From contig JAIXXW010000347.1 in the NCBI GenBank assembly GCA_027490555.1, positions 1-8,188 of the forward strand: a DNA stretch of 8,188 nucleotides. Direction: 5' to 3'. Shown one piece after another: positions 5,764-8,188 of this stretch. This DNA is from Comamonadaceae bacterium (lineage in GTDB: Bacteria; Pseudomonadota; Gammaproteobacteria; Burkholderiales; Burkholderiaceae_C). The translations under genes were made by a program, and so were the position numbers. Under the pieces are notes generated by a model, which made no database searches, was not told where the DNA came from, and saw only the letters and a program-made list of their open reading frames with translations. The stretch's first letter is position 1; each line of letters starts with the position of its first letter.

Positions 5764-5775
5764 CCGGTATACCGG
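5764..5775. repeat. 12-base perfect palindrome upstream of fnr
   Basis: CCGGTATACCGG reads the same on both strands. It lies between the FNR box and the putative fnr -10, close to the expected -35 position. It could be an operator for another regulator. I do not recognise it as a known site. Confidence 0.5.
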
Positions 5776-5796
5776 CCCTTTCAGCGGGTATTTCGG

Positions 5797-5802
5797 TATA
5801 AG
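5797..5802 (+). promoter_or_regulatory. Possible -10 box for fnr
   Basis: TATAAG, preceded by GG, lies about 50 bases before the fnr ATG. No clear -35 is visible; the place where one is expected begins at the right end of the palindrome CCGGTATACCGG (5764-5775). This is a moderate match only. Confidence 0.4.
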
Positions 5803-5851
5803 CTCAAGTCTTGATCCAAGGCAAATCCATTGTTCCACCAAGAGATACACC

Positions 5852-6571
5852 ATGAATCCCCAAGCCATCAAAGTCGCCTGCTCCAATTGCAATTTGCGCG
5901 AGTTGTGCATGCCCATGGGGCTGAGCGATCACGACCTCAACCGCCTGGACGATCTGGTGGCCGTGCGGCGCAAAATCAAACGCGGCATGACCTTGTTCAC
6001 CAATGGCGAAAAGTTCACCTCGCTGTATGCCATCCGCACCGGCTTCTTCAAAACCTGTCTGGCCACCGAGGACGGGCGTGACCAGGTCACGGGTTTCCAG
6101 ATGGCGGGCGAAATCATTGGTCTGGACGGGATCGTGAACGACCATCACAGCTGCGACGCGGTGGCCCTGGAGGACGCCGAAGTGTGTGTCATGCCTTTCG
6201 ACCGGATTGAAGAGATTTCACGCGAAGTGACCGCTTTGCAAACCCATGTGCACAAGATCATGAGCCGGGAAATCGTGCGCGAACACGGCGTCATGCTGCT
6301 CTTGGGCAGCATGCGGGCCGAAGAGCGCCTGGCCGCTTTTTTGCTGAACCTGGTGCAACGTCTGCATGCCCGCGGCTTTTCGCAGTCGGAACTGGTTTTG
6401 CGCATGACGCGCGAGGAAATCGGCAGCTACCTGGGTCTGAAACTCGAGACCGTGAGCCGCACCTTCTCCAAGTTTGTCGAAGAGGGCACGGTGGAGGTCA
6501 AACAGCGCCATGTGCGCATCCTCGACACCGAAGCCCTGCAGCGTCTGGTCAACCACAACCAGTGCCATTGA
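5852..6571 (+). CDS. fnr: FNR-type oxygen-sensing transcriptional regulator
   Basis: The product is 239 residues, CRP/FNR superfamily. An N-terminal cysteine cluster, CSNCNLRELC, gives C10, C13 and C19; with C112 (in DAEVCVMPF, aligned to E. coli C122) these are the four ligands of an oxygen-labile [4Fe-4S] cluster. A cyclic-nucleotide-like beta-roll spans about 25-130, the long dimer helix about 130-160, and a winged helix the C-terminus. AEERLAAFLLNL at 156-167 and the recognition helix ETVSR at 199-203 match FNR (E. coli ETISR), predicting binding to TTGAT-type half sites as found upstream. The ATG at 5852 gives a family-like N-terminus; the 65 extra codons of open frame upstream are promoter DNA. 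It probably controls hemN and the ccoG-side oxidase genes when oxygen falls. Confidence 0.96.
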   Translation: MNPQAIKVACSNCNLRELCMPMGLSDHDLNRLDDLVAVRRKIKRGMTLFTNGEKFTSLYAIRTGFFKTCLATEDGRDQVTGFQMAGEIIGLDGIVNDHHSCDAVALEDAEVCVMPFDRIEEISREVTALQTHVHKIMSREIVREHGVMLLLGSMRAEERLAAFLLNLVQRLHARGFSQSELVLRMTREEIGSYLGLKLETVSRTFSKFVEEGTVEVKQRHVRILDTEALQRLVNHNQCH

Positions 6572-6687
6572 CGCTGCTGGGCTGCGCGCTGCAGGCCAAA
6601 ATTTCGCCCATACCGGGCCATCGTTGACCTCAAAGGGTGAACCACTCGGCCGCGTGCTCAGGCCGCTGGCCCGCATGACGTCTTCCT
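6572..6687. other. Convergent gap between fnr and the FixH-like gene, nothing recognised
   Basis: These 116 bases separate two genes that face each other. I see GC-rich stretches with short GGCC repeats but no strong hairpin followed by a T-run on either strand, so no intrinsic terminator can be called. Confidence 0.5.
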
Positions 6688-6978
6688 TCAGTCTCTGGGC
6701 TGGCTGGCAGGTCCAGCGGGCGCAGTCACTGCTGTAGGCCATTCACCCGTTGCCGCATGGTTGCGGCCCTGCATGGCCGGTGCATGGGTGATGCCTTGTC
6801 GCTCCTGCTGGGCTGAGCGGGGCGTGACATGGAGCACCGGATCGGGGTGGCTCACCGCCAAATAAAGTGTGATGAAACCGGCCACCACCACCACAGCCGG
6901 CCCACCCAGGATCATCCACACCAGACCAAAACGCCACCAGGGCTGTCCTTCTAGGCGGGCATCGCTTGGCTTGTTCAT
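6688..6978 (-). CDS. Small FixH-like membrane protein following ccoG
   Basis: The product has 96 residues. A short polar N-terminus (MNKPSDARLEGQPWWR) leads to one hydrophobic segment at about 17-42 (WMILGGPAVVVVAGFITLYL), followed by a polar periplasmic-type tail containing HAPAMQGRNHAATG. This pattern matches the short proteins after ccoG in Comamonadaceae that are usually annotated as FixH-like. True FixH is longer (about 160 residues) and helps assemble the cbb3 oxidase, so the functional call rests on position more than on sequence. The ATG at 6978 has GAGAAAG about nine bases upstream; a TTG at 6993 would add five residues and is less likely. It starts 31 bases after the ccoG stop, which implies co-transcription. 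Its gene faces fnr, with a 116-base gap. Confidence 0.75.
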   Translation of the reverse strand: MNKPSDARLEGQPWWRFGLVWMILGGPAVVVVAGFITLYLAVSHPDPVLHVTPRSAQQERQGITHAPAMQGRNHAATGEWPTAVTAPAGPASQPRD

Positions 6979-7009
6979 GGCTGTCTTTCTCAAAAAATAA
7001 GGGGGTCAC

Positions 7010-8188
7010 TCAGCGAGGGAGCAAAAACACGGTTTTTTCGCTCAACCGACCGACCGATTGGCCATCGGGCGAGTGGGACTCGATGCGGAAATGGATCGGG
7101 TGCGCGCCTGCAGGCGCCGCGTCGTGGGGCACTTGCAAACGCACGGTCACCCAACGCGACTCGGTGGCCCCCACCTCCAGCTGCGGCTCGGAGGCCACAC
7201 CCAAGCCAGGCAAGCCATCGGCTTGCAGCTCAAATCTCAGGGTCTGCTCGGCGGCATTCATGATCTGCAGGCGGTACACGTTTTCGATCTTGCCACCCGC
7301 GACCATGCGGGCCATGGTGGCGCGATCGCGCTCGATGTCGACTTTGAAGGGTTCACGCAGCCACAAGGAGACGCCCACACCAACGATGATGGCCCACAGC
7401 ACTGCGGTGTACACCAGCACGCGCGGTCGGAAGATGCGACGCACGGTTTGTGCCCGGCTCCAGCCCTGGATCATGGCGTGGTGTGTCGAAAACTGGATCA
7501 GTCCCCGCGCGTACCCCACCTTGTCCATCACCTTGTCGCAGACGTCCACACAGGCACCACAGCCAATGCACTCGTATTGCAGGCCTTGGCGGATATCGAT
7601 GCCCGTGGGGCAAACCTGTACACACAGGGTGCAGTCCACGCACGCACCCAGGCCCAGGGCTTGGGGGTCGGCCTGTTTGGAGCGGGCACCCCGAGGCTCG
7701 CCACGCTGGTGATCGTAGGTGACGATCAGCGTGTCTTTGTCGAACATGGCACTTTGGAAACGGGCATAGGGGCACATGTATTTGCACACCTGCTCGCGCA
7801 TGAAGCCTGCATTGCCGTAGGTGGCCAGGCTGTAAAACAGGATCCAGAAGATTTCCCAAGGACCGAAACCGAGCGAGAGGATGGAAGCGCTCAACGCGCG
7901 AATCGGTGTGAAGTAGCCGACAAAGCTGAAGCCGGTCCAGACAGACAAGGCGATCCAGGCCAACTGCTTGCCGGTTTTGCGCCAAGCCTTGTTCCAGTTC
8001 ATCGGCGCAGCATCGAGCCGCATGCGGGCGGACCGATCGCCCTCGAACTGGCGTTCGATCCAGAGGAATATTTCGGTGTAAACGGTTTGCGGGCAGGCAA
8101 AGCCGCACCACAAACGCCCGGCCACGGCCGTGAACAGGAACAAGGACAAGGCCGCGATGACCAGCAAGGCCGTCAGGTAGATGAAGTC
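7010..8188 (-). CDS. ccoG: cbb3-type cytochrome oxidase accessory protein CcoG (FixG/RdxA), N-terminus cut by window edge
   Basis: The frame is open to the right edge, giving 392 residues; the family suggests roughly 80-100 N-terminal residues are missing. The visible part begins inside a membrane helix (DFIYLTALLV). CGFACPQTVYTEIF (C28, C32 of the visible part) and CKYMCPYARFQ (C135, C139) are hallmark CcoG motifs. A two-cluster ferredoxin domain follows: CVDCTLCVQVCP (C183, C186, C189, C193) and CIGCGACVDVC (C207, C210, C213, C217). One more helix near 260-280 precedes the C-terminal Ig-like FixG domain. CcoG is an inner-membrane iron-sulfur protein reported to reduce Cu(II) to Cu(I) for insertion into the cbb3 oxidase. 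The oxidase structural genes are expected just beyond the right edge. Confidence 0.95.
   Translation of the reverse strand, partial: DFIYLTALLVIAALSLFLFTAVAGRLWCGFACPQTVYTEIFLWIERQFEGDRSARMRLDAAPMNWNKAWRKTGKQLAWIALSVWTGFSFVGYFTPIRALSASILSLGFGPWEIFWILFYSLATYGNAGFMREQVCKYMCPYARFQSAMFDKDTLIVTYDHQRGEPRGARSKQADPQALGLGACVDCTLCVQVCPTGIDIRQGLQYECIGCGACVDVCDKVMDKVGYARGLIQFSTHHAMIQGWSRAQTVRRIFRPRVLVYTAVLWAIIVGVGVSLWLREPFKVDIERDRATMARMVAGGKIENVYRLQIMNAAEQTLRFELQADGLPGLGVASEPQLEVGATESRWVTVRLQVPHDAAPAGAHPIHFRIESHSPDGQSVGRLSEKTVFLLPR

Noticed and set aside
5657..5851. Longer fnr start at 5657
   Set aside because: The extra 65 codons cover the divergent promoter region and do not resemble any FNR N-terminus.
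6218..6742. 174-codon minus-strand frame
   Set aside because: Mostly antisense to fnr, and it overlaps the end of the FixH-like gene in another frame; no recognisable features.

Overview
The window looks like a chromosomal segment from a betaproteobacterium of the order Burkholderiales, most likely Comamonadaceae. The codon use is GC-rich, promoters carry TACAAT-type -10 boxes, zapA is followed by a 6S RNA, and an FNR/hemN/ccoG group lies nearby. Genus cannot be fixed by eye. No mobile element, CRISPR array, tRNA or rRNA is visible.

Left part (1-1870): the first 497 codons of a TonB-dependent outer-membrane receptor run leftward off the window edge. Its leader contains a clear cobalamin (B12) riboswitch, with a hairpin and U-rich run directly before the start codon. 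This makes the receptor a probable B12 or corrinoid transporter of BtuB type.

Middle-left (1871-3500): going rightward come a small coiled-coil protein, zapA (overlapping it by ATGA), the 6S RNA gene ssrS with its own -10 box, and a TauE/SafE-family membrane protein that starts 31 bases after the RNA. The first three form the known zapA-ssrS neighbourhood, concerned with division-ring assembly and with control of RNA polymerase in stationary phase.

Middle-right to right (3501-8188): this is a low-oxygen respiration block. A DsbD_2/SafE-type membrane protein and hemN (oxygen-independent haem synthesis) run leftward. fnr (oxygen-sensing regulator) diverges from hemN across a 207-base gap with a perfect FNR box. 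Facing fnr are ccoG (cut by the right edge) and a small FixH-like membrane protein, both tied to cbb3-type cytochrome oxidase assembly. The expected logic is that FNR senses oxygen loss and drives haem supply through HemN and cbb3 oxidase maturation through CcoG, the FixH-like protein and probably the SafE-like protein. The ccoNOP structural genes probably lie just past the right edge.

The genes are all of recognised families, and I see no undescribed multi-gene system. The points most worth a second look are regulatory: the riboswitch expression platform, a 16-base inverted repeat set into the 6S promoter, and the operator layout between hemN and fnr.
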